Shown here: in pieces, positions 31,055 through 42,731 of the stretch
How positions within the stretch are numbered: position 1 is the stretch's first letter
Layout of the letters: the number at the start of each line of letters is the position of its first letter
DNA from: Amoebidium appalachense
Lineage: Eukaryota; Ichthyosporea
Direction of reading: 5' to 3'
Assembly: GCA_963693365.1 (NCBI GenBank)
Contig: CAVNZM010000010.1
Span: forward strand, 3,720,001-3,784,000
DNA: 64,000 nucleotides
Notes under the pieces: generated by a model
Told to the model about the DNA's origin: nothing
Databases searched by the model: none
What the model saw: only the letters and a program-made list of their open reading frames with translations
Position numbers and translations under genes: made by a program

Positions 31055-31089
<35 letters not shown>

Positions 31090-31373
31090 CCCCCCCCTGC
31101 AAAAAAAAAAAAAAAAAGAAAGAAAAAAAAAAAAAAAAAAGAAAAAGAAAAAAGAAAAGAGATGGGAGGAAGAAAACAACCACTACCATCACTACCCCCC
31201 CCCCCCCCTCCCCCCATCCCCCTCTCTCCCCCCCATCCCCCCCTCCCCCCCCCCCCCCCCCCCCCCCTGCCCTTGCCCCCTTCCCCCCGTTGCCCCTCCC
31301 ACATACACATCATTCTCTCTCCTCGTAAGGCTCTCCGGAGATCTCCGAGGATCGATAAATCTGTTTCACTTCG

Positions 31374-31474
<101 letters not shown>

Positions 31475-31824
31475 CCCCTCTTACCCCCCCCCCCCCTCTT
31501 ACCCCTCCTTCTCTCTCATTGTATCTCCCCCCCCTTCCATCCCCCCGTGACGTTTTATATTTTCAATTTAGTGCCCCCCCGGGCGCTCCTCCCGCTTCTG
31601 TAAGACTCTTTCCATAACTTTTCCTCTGTAGGCTGTATGACTTGAATCATCGTACACGGTTGAATGAGTTTTCCCCAGAATTTCTTCTGTTTGGATATAG
31701 GCCATTACTACTAGTAGTTAGATCAGCCTTTGGTTTATATGTCTTATCATGATCATCTACTAGTATCAGAATGTATTGTTGAGTTATGGGCTGACGTGCG
31801 CCCAGATTCTTCTTCTTCCTCTTT

Positions 31825-31862
<38 letters not shown>

Positions 31863-32080
31863 CTTAAAATCTTTTATGAAGTATCTCTGGCCCATTCTGG
31901 CAGGGTTGCCCTTTTCCAAACTGATAATCTGTAGGCAGGTGAGCACGTTTTTCACACGCCTTTTTTTTTTTTTTTTTTTGTTAAGGGAACTGTCGTGAGT
32001 CACAGTCGTTTGTAACAATCACACACATTGTCAAGTACACACTTACACAGTGAAACACAGGTGCACACGGTGGCACGGAT

Positions 32081-32155
<75 letters not shown>

Positions 32156-32359
32156 TCAAGGCGCACAGCCACACGCAAATCTGACACACATACACAACCA
32201 TACCCCCGCACGTGCACACACACACACACATACGGGACTACGCTTTTATTACGTAACACATTTTTTGGAGGGGTTTTCAACGGTTTCACCTTTATATCAT
32301 TTGTAAAGGTCGTGCTCTAGTTCGAATATATATATCGACCGATTTTGGGTTGGTGAATA

Positions 32360-32670
32360 CCATATGCAAAGCACGTGCACATCACAACACGTGTATATCT
32401 CAACGGGTGCACTCACACCACATGTATGTTGCACCACGTGTATATTCATTTTTTGTTTTCTTTTGACTGGTTTATTGAACGGATAGGTATGGAAGTATGC
32501 ACGGCATACTGAGGAGGCAATAAAAACTTCACGAGTTATCCACTAACAGGTGCATACTAGGATACCTGAACACCGTATACTAAAACATGTATATATCACC
32601 CCACGTGTATATCACACCACATTCGAGTTCACATGTATATCAGGCCTTGTGCATATCACCCTATGTAAAT
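32360..32670 (+). repeat. Diverged array of CAC(G/A)TGTATATCAC motifs
   Basis: Recognisable units include GCACGTGCACATCACAACAC, ACGTGTATATCTCAACGG, CACCACGTGTATATTC, ATGTATATATCACCCCACGT, GTATATCACACCACATTC, TGTGCATATCACCC and CTATGTAAATTTCAAAAC. Periods are about 16-20 bp. It resembles 29209-29345. Confidence 0.7.
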
Positions 32671-33034
32671 TTCAAAACACGTGGGCCCAACCGCCACTTC
32701 CAAACTTCGGCAGTACTGTGTACTATCAAATTGTCGTTGTGGTTGTGGCCATCACCGATCCTTGTCAAAGGAGATTGTAGTTTTGTGTTCCCCCCCCCCC
32801 CCCGGCGGCTGCTGTACAAGTCCGAATAGACGAAAATGGCTTCTTTAATACAATCTGCCCCGGCAGAATATATGAAGATATATACACACACGGTTCAGTT
32901 ACAATAGTATGGCTCAAATACATTATACAGGGAAAAAGGAAGGAACCCCCCCTCACCCCCCCCCAAAAAAAACAAACAAAAAAAACAAACACAGGCGCAG
33001 ACAGACACACACACGGGCGTGCGCACAGGCACAT

Positions 33035-33066
<32 letters not shown>

Positions 33067-33632
33067 CCCCCCCTCCGCACATGCGCACACACACGCATGA
33101 AGAAAACAATGAAAGTGACGAAGAAATATGATCAATCAAAATCTAGATTTTACTAAAGGAATTCTCTACTGTAACAGTTTGGCTACAAAATAGAGACGAA
33201 ACCAAAAACCGAAATCTGGGCAACGTGTTGCTTTTGGCTTTTATGTACACAAGCTTTGAATATTCAATGGCAAAACTCAATCAATGAGACAAAATGCCTC
33301 GATTTTTTTTTTAAAAAAAAGACCGACAAAGTAAACTAAGGCCCCGAATGATGTCTTGTGATACCGAAAGGACACCACACCTTGCCAGAAGCCATTTCAT
33401 CAACAAAAGTCGTATACAAAAAGAATCGTGTCAGTAGCTACTATTTTTTTTTAAAAAAAAGATCAGAAAGTATGTATGTACATGCCTGATCTCACACCAT
33501 CACCTTTACACGGGCCTTCTTGCCAAAAGCATCACAGACCCACACAATCCAAAATAAAAACAGAGTAAAAATTAAAGTTAAAAATCCGAAACCCCGTGAA
33601 CCCAAAAAATCGATTGGTCGCCATGCCGCCAA

Positions 33633-33984
33633 TCACTCTTGTTCATTCATCGACCGGAGCAAATCCGCCACCACGGGGGGGAGCACCCGTTCTGCAGCCG
33701 TGGTTTTCAGCCACTCAGGAACGAATGCCAAACCAAAGGAGATAGGCCATTGGGCGATGGCCAACATCAGCCTCACGTGGTGGTGCGTTAGCGCCACCAA
33801 CTCGTTACGGATTGAAGGCTGGGGTTTCTTTAATCCAGCAGGGGCGGAGGTGGTGGTAGGGGTGGTGGTGGCGGTGGGAGAAACGGTGGGGGTTAAAGGA
33901 GGAAGGGTGTGACTGTTGGGCTCTGGATCCGGAGGCGTATGGGTGGCACGTTGGTCGATGTGGCCTATAGTGGAAACGGATTCC

Positions 33985-34038
<54 letters not shown>

Positions 34039-34179
34039 GGGGGGGGGGGGAGGGGGGGGGATGGGTGATGTATGCGTTAGAGGGTTGGAAATATGGAGGA
34101 GACAACAAAGAGCAAAAGTAACGTCACAAAAAATGAGAAGCATGCAGGCAGAAGACACTTGAACAGAGCCCAGGGGATT

Positions 34180-34219
<40 letters not shown>

Positions 34220-34249
34220 GATGTGTGTATGTGTGGGTGGGGGGGGGGT

Positions 34250-34298
<49 letters not shown>

Positions 34299-34531
34299 GA
34301 TGTGTGTGTGTGTATGACTGTGAGTGTGTGTGTATGACTGTGAGTGAGTGTGTGTGTGTGTGAGACCCGTGTGGGTTTGGGTGTGGATGGTAGGTTTCCA
34401 ATAGGTTTTCAAAGAAAGGGAAGGGGGGGGGGGGGGGGGGGGGGAGGGGAGAGAGAGAAGTGGAAGGGGAAGGAGGAGGTTAGTCGTGTTGCAGGGGCTG
34501 GGGCCCGGGGAGGGGGTGGAGGGAGAGAGAA

Positions 34532-34571
<40 letters not shown>

Positions 34572-36044
34572 CTGGCTGGCTGGTTAAGTCGATGCGTTAA
34601 ACACAGTGGAGAAGGGTAGGGCGTGGACATGTTTGTGGCTGTGATTCTACAAAGATTTTTCTTACATCTGCTTAATTCATATAGCACAAATGTTTTGAGA
34701 AGCAAAAAACACCAGAGCTAGGTGGTGTGGGGGGAACGAGAGAAGGAGTGGGTTGGGATGATGGTAAGGGTAAAGGGAGAATGGAGGAAGGGTGGGTGCA
34801 TGGGTGCGTGGGTGGGGGGAGGGGGGGGGGGGGAAGGCGTTGTCGAGGCCACAGAGCCAGAAAATGATATTTTTTTCTCTTCTGGAGCCCAAATTACGTT
34901 ATAGTTAGAAGCAAATGGAAAGAGTATTTTACCTTCCTAAGGCATTTGTCATCACTCGTGTCGTTTTGTGCCTCCTGCCCCGTACCATCCTTGTCCAGAA
35001 CATTTACCCTTCTCTCCAAAGCCCTCAGCGTCGTTTCCAATTCGCTCAATCTCCTCTGCGAAAAAATCTCGCCGCCCCTGATTGGCTCCAGGCCGTCGTT
35101 GCCTAGCAACAAGGAATGCGACGGAATGTGCCAGTCCCCAGCACCTCCGGATCCGCTGGGGCCTAGAAGCAAACCCTGCAACTGGAAACAAATACCGGAA
35201 ATCTCGTGGCAAATTCGCATGAGATGGATCGCCTCCTCATTACCAAACTCGCCTACACTACGGCGATTGGACATCGACGCCACGGGCGGCATAGGAAGCT
35301 CGATGCGATTGGCTGAACATGGCGCAGTCGCGTTTGGTTGGCTGCGGGTCATTCGTTGCAGCTGCTCCAACGCGTGACGCATGCACGATTCGCCCGCCTC
35401 CAGCGCTATAAATACCCGCTGGGCGTGGTCGGACGGAAGAAACTCGTCGCAATCACGTGCCACGCCCGCCTCCCGCAGGGAAACCGTCGTTTCCGATTGG
35501 GCGTCTAGGACCGTTGGAATGTCGTTGGAGGAGCTGGCGGAAGGCACCAGAAGTTCCCGGATTGCCGCAGCGTCCAGCACAGACGGAGGTGAAGGGGCCG
35601 GGGTGTTTGACGATGGGGGGGATGGGGCAACCGTTGAAGCGTCGCGGTGGTTGTTTGGGTGGGGGTGGTGGTTGCATTTGGCCCTGGTGAATAAATAGGT
35701 TGTGGTGGTGAGTCAAGGCGGGAAACACAAAGCTTTATATGAAAACAGCAGGAGAAGGGGCGGGTGGAGAGACGGCACCCGGGGGGGGGGGGGGGGGGGG
35801 GGGGGGGGAGGTGGATGGGGAGGGGAGGGGGTGGATGGGTGGATGGTTGGGTGGGTTGGTGGGGGGTGGGGGGGGTGGGGGGTGTGGGGGGGGGGGGGGC
35901 CTTCTTTCTCGCTGTGCATGTCGGCATGCATGAGTGAAATAGACCATAGTCGATCAAAAAGACAAAGTGGAGAGTTTTGAAGGTGGTGATGGTGCGCGTG
36001 TGTGTATTCTCTCTTTTTTTTTTTTTTTTTTTTTTTTTGTTTGT

Positions 36045-36084
<40 letters not shown>

Positions 36085-36459
36085 CTGAGTAATCGAGCAG
36101 TGAAACCGAGACCAAAACATTGTAACTTAAATACATTAAATACATTAACTCGTGTCGACACACTAAACCAAACAACAAACAGTTCCCTGAGTCCACCAAA
36201 AGCAGCCGTTTCCCCTCATCATTCATCCTTAGGCTCAAGCTCCTTTTTATTTCATCTTGCCATATTTTTTTTTCGTTTCTTCTTCTTCCTGAAGTGTTTC
36301 TTGTGTGCATGTGCGCACATGTTGTCGTGCCATGCTATATTGGCCTTCTTTTCTTTCTTTCTTTCTTCCCCCCCCCCCCCCCTGCCCGGAAGTTTGTCGT
36401 GTGTGTGTGTGGTTGTGCCAAACTGTGTGCAACCGTGTGCCTTTCATTACATCTCGTAG

Positions 36460-36495
<36 letters not shown>

Positions 36496-37015
36496 ACCCC
36501 GCCTCCCCCTCCTCTAGCCCCCTCCCTCCCTCATCGCCTCTCTTTTTCAATGAATTGAAGCATTTTGGGGGGGCGGATAGGGGGAGGGGGAGGTGTATGT
36601 GTGTGTGTGTGTGAGTGTGTGAGTGAGTGAGTGTGTGTGTGTGTGTGTGTCAGTGTGTGTGTGGAGAGGGGGGGGGGGGGGGAGAAAGAGAAAGAGAGAG
36701 AGAAAGAGAAAGAGGGTGGAGGGCAAGAGTGTGTATGGTGTGTGGTGTGCGTGTGTGTGCGCATGTTGGGAGGACGCGGGGGAGCAGGAGGGGGGGAAGG
36801 GGGGAGGGCATTAGGGCCCCCATAAGAAAAAAGACCAAAATACATTGCACAAAGCCCTCCCCCCTCCCCCCACCCAGGCTCCACCACACATACACACACA
36901 AAAAAAGGGGGGGGGGGGGGGGGGGGGCGCGGGAATGAAGGAAGGAAAAATCACGATAAAACACCCAAAAATGAGAGCAAGTAGGCAGCTGAGGGCACGT
37001 GTGTGTGTGTGTGTC

Positions 37016-37056
<41 letters not shown>

Positions 37057-38847
37057 GTGTGTGTGTTGGAGGGAGAAGGGGGGGGTGGGTGGGCGGGTGT
37101 TTGGCTGGGTGGGGGGGGGGGGGGGGGGGGGGAGGGGGAGGAGGGGGAAGGTAGAAAATTTTATAGAGCACGAAAATCAGCTTCCCGTTCGACAACACGA
37201 TGCATATCCTGCATAGTACATGCCGGGGGGAAGGGGGGGGGGGGGGGGGGGGGTCTTACGAGTGTGCCTGCAAAATCAAATCAGTCTCCAACACGGCTTT
37301 CGCTACAATATCTGCAGGTGAAACAGCCTGAGTAAGAACCCCATCCTGAGAAATTTCGGCCGTTACGGCATCGGACTGTGCTTCTGGTGGCTCACAACAC
37401 ACGGTTGCGTCCCGGAAAACACTCAAACTTTCGCGTGTTGTTGGTGGGGTTTCAACTACATTTGCATTCACACGTGCATTTTGCATTTCCGTACGCCGCT
37501 GCTTCAACACACCCACGCTCGGGTTGAAATGTACTGTGCGGTTATTGAACTTAGTTTTGTTTGTAGTAGTCAGTTCGGATTCGTGCTCGTATGCCTGGGT
37601 GCAAATGCTGCTGGAAGGGGGGTTATTTGGTGGCCAATTTCTGGACGTGCTCAGATTTACATTGCTAGAGCTTGCATCTGCGGTGGATGGGGTTTGTGCA
37701 AGTGTCTGTGCAAAGTCCCGTTTCTCCCCTTTCCCCTCCTTTCCGGCACCAAAAGACGCCGGAACACGGCGAGCGGACGTGGATTCCCCACCGCGCACAC
37801 GTGAAGTTTCCGGCATGCTCACACGTCTGGAAGACAAGTTCGCGTTAATTTCCGATGTTCCCGCACACGGCACATGCTCGAACGTGGGCCGTTTGTTACT
37901 AAGAGACACAGAGAGAGGGGTGAGCTGTCTGCGGCCATAAGGAACAGAACTACTCGAACTGGACATGCCCCCGTCTTCCTCTTCCTGCTGCCTCTGGTAC
38001 GTTTTCACGCCGCTTTCCATCTGAAAAATCCGGATCTCCGCTTCCGAGCTTAGCGTCGCCAACGCTTTTCCCGCTTTTCAATGGAAATTCGCCTTCCGTC
38101 TTCTGCATTTTTCACCGCCTGCTGGTTGTTCCTCCGCATGCGCGTCGTTGGGAGTCTCGGACCGGGGGAAGGCAACCTGGGGCAGACTACAAGGGGAGAA
38201 GGGAGAGGCTCTTGTGGTGTCGCCTGAGTCGCCATGTTTTCCAACGAACTCTCTTCTACACCGAGGCATGGTTGGGCTCGGGAATCTACAGATGTGTCGT
38301 CCGCTTCGAGAGGGGATTCCTTTATTGTCTGCAGGGAACACGGGCTGCCATCACCCTTTGTGAGGGTGTGGAGGCTGAAGCTTCTTGCATGTGTGCTTCC
38401 CACCCTCCCCTGCTTACTAGGCGACCCCGAGGCTCCCTCCGTCACTTGCATGTTCTCTGCATGTTCGCTGTTGGGGCTTGGAGTGCTTGTGGATGCGACT
38501 GCGATGTCGCCTTGTGAGATGTCGTGCGCTTGATGGGCAACATGGCTAGTGGTTTCACTTGGAGTGTCGAAGGCTGCCCATGACAAAACGTTGTTTTGCG
38601 TAACAAATGAATCCGTGAAGGGCGAAGAAGCAAAAGGGTCGACCATGTGAGTGACAGGCATCGGGGTGGGAACACGATTGACCTCACAGGCACCGGAGAC
38701 ATGAACGGGCGGAAGAGAATGCGGTGCTGTTTTGCCCTGAAATGTACCTGGTGGGCTAGTAGATGATGGCGCTGTGTGGGTATAAGGAGGGTGGAAAAAG
38801 CTCTCACCAAGCTTAGCTGCCCACGAAAGCTCCTGATCAGAGACCAT
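33633..38847 (-). CDS. Large unrecognised protein, three exons (about 896 aa), one frame break
   Basis: Minus-strand exons 38847-37260, 35683-34933 and 33983-33633. Exon 1 (MVSDQELSWAAKLGES) ends CTC|GTAAGA in phase 2. Exon 2 is entered at TTCACCAG and ends AAG|GTAAAA in phase 0. Exon 3 is entered at ACACAG and ends NEQE-stop. Exon 1 changes frame once near 38063-38070: the first frame reads ISIEKREK and then hits a stop, while the -1 frame continues as ALATLSSEAEIRIFQMES. A single missing base would restore the frame and also makes the exon 1 phase fit exon 2. The N-terminal half is Ser/Thr/Pro-rich and probably disordered, with a charged coiled-coil-like segment across the break. Exon 2 holds helical segments (ALEAGESCMRHALEQLQRM; RRLSELETTLRALERRVNVL). 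Exon 3 has a TTTPTTTS-like linker and a conserved-looking end (LVALTHHHVRLMLAIAQWPI; ERVLPPVVADLLRSM). I recognise no family. Confidence 0.68.
34021..34297. repeat. Poly-G blocks in the intron before the last exon of the 33.6-38.8 kb gene
   Basis: TG followed by poly-G at 33993-34060, poly-G at 34181-34218, and a longer run at about 34241-34297. On the sense strand of the host gene these are poly-C. Confidence 0.9.
34066..34182 (-). repeat. Element B copy
   Basis: On the minus strand it reads GGGCTCTGTTCAAGTGTCTT, CTGCCTGCATGCTTCTCA, TTGTTGTCTCCTCCATATTT and CCAACCCTCTAACGCATAC, then C-rich sequence. This is the most complete B copy. It is in the last intron of the large minus-strand gene, sense orientation. 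Confidence 0.75.
36930..36992 (-). repeat. Diverged element B fragment
   Basis: On the minus strand GCTGCCTACTTGCTCTCATT is followed by TTTTATCGTGATTTTTCC, which parallels the middle of the 34066-34182 copy. Sense orientation in the host intron. Confidence 0.35.
37140..37225 (-). repeat. Diverged element A fragment
   Basis: On the minus strand GATATGCATCGTGTTGTCG and TTTTCGTGCTCTATAAAATT are followed by C-rich sequence. It lies just inside the first intron of the large minus-strand gene, sense orientation. Confidence 0.5.
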
Positions 38848-39180
38848 TGTGGAAAATTTGAAACAAAAAGAGAAAATATGTATGCATGTGTGCTATATAT
38901 GCACGTACTGCATGTATGTGTGCGTGTGTGTGTGTGCCCAGCTGTTGAAAGGACTCACAATAGCAGCTAATAATGGCCAAGAATCAATACTGAATGGTTG
39001 AACGGAAGGACTGACGGTCTTCAGAGGCGTTGCTATACACGCATACACAATTCAAACGTTAACCTACACGAATAACTAGTTGTCAGTGCTAGCAGAATGC
39101 GAAAGAAAAATGAACAACTAAAACAGCAGATGCGATACCACAACATCTGCAAAACACGGGGTGGGGGAGGAAAGAAAAAG

Positions 39181-39202
39181 GGTCACACTATAAATAGTGA
39201 CC
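39181..39202. promoter_or_regulatory. Palindromic TATA-like element
   Basis: CACTAT-AA-ATAGTG forms 6-bp inverted arms around TATAAATA, extended outside by GGT...ACC. It lies about 335 bp upstream of the start codon of the minus-strand gene at 38847. A promoter role is inference. Confidence 0.35.
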
Positions 39203-40424
39203 CCACCCGCCAACTTGAGCTCCCAAATGGTCTAATGTTGGGAAACGAAAGATAGAACGTGATATGTTTTTGATTTCGCGCATGCCTGTCACGTTTGCAA
39301 ACGTGTGCGTGACACTAGTCTACATTGGTTAGTCCGCTTCCGTGACGTAATTAATGACGTCATATGTAAGGTTTTAATTAGAGGGTAGCCGGAATGTATC
39401 GGAGGAGGGTCGAAAAGCTATTGACAGGTGACTGGCAGATTTGGCAATTTGGTGAGCCTCGTGTTCACGTGACATGATAGCGAATCGTTTTTGGGACGGA
39501 TCCACACAATATTGCAGATTTTTTGAGTTCATAGATTTCAGCCTGGCATATTTCATAATGAATACATAAATACGGTAATACATATACATATAAATATACA
39601 TATGAGTAAATACGTTTATTGGTTGTGGCGGTTTTCTTGATGTAGCATTGGGCCTACAAAAGGATCTCCGAGTAGCACTCTGGCGAATCCGATTCCGAAG
39701 GAGTCGGCCAGCCGACGGAAGTGCGCACGCACCGATCGAACGTGCTCGATCATCGCCGGTAGGCCTAGGGGTTGCGGGCCGCAGAATGAGCCGAGCCAGC
39801 GGACTGGTCCAACTTGCCCGCGGCCCGCGAATCGGTTTGAATCCGTCACTGTACATGCCTCGGTTCGGTTTCTTTCGACAGAAAAGTGACATAGAAAATG
39901 TGTATACGTATGTACAGCAAGATTATATGGTTTAAATTAATAAAAGATGTAAAGAAAAGGGAACCAATGAAATGTTTAGACAGTGACGCGTACAGCTGCC
40001 GACAGCCTGGCCTCCAAGCAGCAATGAACAGTAAACCGGCTAGTGCTCGAGCGCTCGGCTCGACTCGGCTTAGAAAACACCGGAATGGATTCACGTGATT
40101 GGACTGGCTGTGACACGCAGAATGTGCATTTCACGCAAACTTCCTTCCCTGTTTGGCAGGTTTTTTTTTGCAGTAAATAGTGTACAGATATAGGTTTATA
40201 ATTGATTTTCGTAATTTTTTTCTCCCACAGCCTGTTGTTGGTTCCAATATAGGGGTTTAACTCCCCACCATCTGCAGGGCGCGGTCTTCGGCCCTGAGCT
40301 AACTACGTCACCGGCAGCACGGCCCTCTGAAAGCACGAGGACCACGTGGGCAGTCAATCGTATTCATAACGTCACGAGATCGATGTCCTGCGTTTCAACC
40401 GCCACGTCCCTCGGTGGTGCCACG

Positions 40425-40456
40425 CAAGGCCTCCTAAATAGCTCACCGGGCCGAGG
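40425..40456 (-). repeat. Dispersed inverted repeat, arm 1
   Basis: The reverse complement matches 42550-42581 at 31 of 32 positions (core GTGAGCTATTTAGGAGGCCT). Weaker similarity extends past the core to a GGTTGAAACG stretch. Confidence 0.8.
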
Positions 40457-41138
40457 CGCGCATTAGACTAATACTCTGGATGACGTAAGAAGGGTAGGGC
40501 TATCGAAACCTGTGATCTGACATACCCCTCCTGGTTAGACTAAATTTAGCGCAAAACTTGTGCAATATTTACGCTAAACAGCTAGAAGCAATCATTGTTT
40601 AGCGGCTCACCGGCCCCGAGCTAGCGGCCCCCGCGCTGCAAGCTCCAGAACTCCAACAGATATGTCTGCACGTAGTAATGGTGTAATTATTTTTTATAAT
40701 GACTTTATTGATGTGCTCATATGTTCGAAGGACACGAAAAAGAGATATCCCAGATATCTCGAGAGACAAATTTTCGAGTCACTCAAACGAGGAGGAGGTG
40801 TAATTAATGTTGCAGTCTTCGGACGTTTCTTGGCTTGCTGAACCGCGAGGGTTCGACCAAGAGAATTTGGAGGCCGGCGTGTAGAAGTTTGTGCAAGTTT
40901 GCCCTCCAGCTCCGTGCTGGTGAGGCACTTAGTCACACCGGAGCGGATCTCGGCGGATAAACTTTGACAGAGTATGAATTCCATACAGGAGCCGAATTTC
41001 AAAGCTAACCACCCCCCCCCCCCCCCCCCCCACCACCACCACCACCACCACCACCACCACCACCACCCACCCACCCACCGACTCATCCTCCCAACCCTGG
41101 GCTTTTCCAAATCTGGCTGGCCAGACCTCAGTCACACA

Positions 41139-41540
41139 CTAAGTCTTGAAGCATGCGAAAGCAGGCAGATCTGCCCGGCTGGCCCTGTGGATCTCCACCA
41201 CGAAGTTTCTGGAGCGCCGCCCCGTCCTGGAGCAGGGATAGCCGGCGAGGACGCGGACGGTGCTTTTATTGTGACGATGGAGATAGTCAACAAGGCCCCA
41301 GTATACCCGGAGACTGATTGAACCGGCCACGCCCACTGTAGGCTTGCCCTGCGGGACATGAGCGTACAGACTACCGTACTGTGCCGGGCCATCTTGCCAG
41401 AGGAACGTCGGAATGTGAATACGTTGGTGAGACTGACTGCCGTTTAGAATCACACCTGCCAGGTGTTTCCCAGGGCACACCTTCACTGTAACTACTCTGA
41501 ATAAGATCATCTGCATCTTTTGTTTTGGGTGTTTGCACAT
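41139..41540 (-). CDS. Hypothetical ORF (133 aa), possibly part of a spliced gene
   Basis: A continuous minus-strand frame starts MCKHPKQKMQMILFRVVTVK. It includes QRIHIPTFLWQDGPAQYGSL, then GKPTVGVAGSISLRVYWGLV and FVVEIHRASRADLPAFACFK. Composition is balanced and free of simple repeats, unlike the shadow frames around it. I recognise no family. A second open stretch downstream on the same strand (about 41005-40694: LKFGSCMEFILCQSLSAEIR onward) is entered after GGTTAG, lies beyond a G-rich/GGT repeat block, and ends near AATAAAG, so it could be a 3-prime exon. The phases of the obvious splice sites do not match, so I leave the two unjoined. Confidence 0.3.
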   Translation of the reverse strand: MCKHPKQKMQMILFRVVTVKVCPGKHLAGVILNGSQSHQRIHIPTFLWQDGPAQYGSLYAHVPQGKPTVGVAGSISLRVYWGLVDYLHRHNKSTVRVLAGYPCSRTGRRSRNFVVEIHRASRADLPAFACFKT

Positions 41541-41606
41541 GTCTTACAAGTGTCCCACTGGACGCGGATCCGGGGAAAGTGGCGCCAAGAGAGAGGAAGG
41601 GCGGGG

Positions 41607-41643
<37 letters not shown>

Positions 41644-42731
41644 CGGAATGAGAAAACAGATCTAGTCGGATGTCGGATCCGAAGAGGGTTCACGGGGGAG
41701 AACGGGGGAGGAAGGTTGGTGGTGATTTTAGTGCTGGTGGATACGGGGGTTAGAGGGGAGGTGTAAGGGAGGAAGCGTGTAGTTGTGGTGGTGGTAACAG
41801 CGGTGGTTTCCTTCGAGGAGCAGAGCTACGTATATAAGGCTTGAGAGGATTCAGAGTAACAAATTGGGGGTGGGAAGGTGTGTTTGTGTGTGGCCGGGGG
41901 TGGGTGGGGGGGTGGCCGGGGGGTGGGGGGGGGGGGGGGGGGGGGGGGGGGGGAGTAAGGGGAAGTGATGATGGTGGTGGTGGTGATTCAGTTGGTCGAG
42001 AGAGGGAAGGTGGGAGAAAGGGAACACGTTCTGGTGGTGGTAGTAGTGGTGTTTTCTTTCGAGGTGGAGGAGAATAGATCTAGACTATGAAGAAGAGGAT
42101 CCGAAGGAAAAAGGGCGAGATGGGGAGAGATGCTGAGGAGGAATGGTGGCGCCGGGCCTTTACGTATTCAAAGCATCACTCTATTTATCCTGGCCCGAGT
42201 TAATCTATTCAGATGCTCAAGTTTTGTGTGAAAATATCTGCCGAGGTTTGAACGTGAGTCAGTAAGTTAGCCGAACTGCTCAGTTCGATGGTCAATGGGC
42301 GTTCAGCCGAACGCAAAACAAGATGCACGCGGTTGTTGCCTGTATTTCGGCTTTTAGCTGCAGAGAGCACAAGCTCATGACAAATGGGTAGCTGCTGAGA
42401 GTGTCTATAGAGGCACTACCTATTTTTTTCGCGTTACTACTGCAGGAAAACTTCACGAAAAGGGTTGGAAACATATGCACTTCAGCATCAATCGGCGAAA
42501 CATGGCCCTACCCTTGATGACATCATCATTCCTATGTGACGACCCTGTGCCTCGGCCCAGTGAGCTATTTAGGAGGCCTTGGTGCCACGGGCCGTGGTTC
42601 AAACCGGAACACACAACACGTGTAAACATGTCCGCGCCGTCTGAGAAAAACACTTAAATACACAAGGCAACTTTTTAGATGGTCTTGCACTAATTCCACT
42701 ACAACTCCTACCTGTAACCGACCATTGGAGT
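41541..42731. other. Upstream region of the DEAD-box gene
   Basis: Poly-G at 41608-41643 and 41927-41953, GGT-rich sequence, then normal-complexity sequence from about 42070. Arm 2 of the inverted repeat and a GGTTCAAACC stretch lie 130-180 bp before the start codon. No exon is supported. Confidence 0.5.
42550..42581 (+). repeat. Dispersed inverted repeat, arm 2
   Basis: Matches the reverse complement of 40425-40456 almost perfectly. It is followed within 20 bp by GTGGTTCAAACCGG, which contains a perfect Pol III box B consensus (GGTTCRANNCC). Confidence 0.8.

Larger units (their letters stand above)
38848..40684. other. Intergenic region upstream of the large minus-strand gene
   Basis: Normal-complexity sequence without poly-C. 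It holds a palindromic TATA-like element (39181-39202), a GC-rich patch at about 39640-39870 open in several frames (for example LPAMIEHVRSVRAHFRRL on the minus strand) that I cannot assign, and one arm of a dispersed inverted repeat (40425-40456). No gene is supported. Confidence 0.5.

Noticed and set aside
39835-39860. tRNA-like T-arm (CGGTTTGAATCCG)
   Set aside because: No acceptor stem, A box or anticodon arm can be folded at the right distance on either strand.
39616-39892. Overlapping 77-172 aa frames in a GC-rich patch
   Set aside because: Open in several frames on both strands with no family resemblance, start context or splice support. Mentioned only as unassigned sequence.
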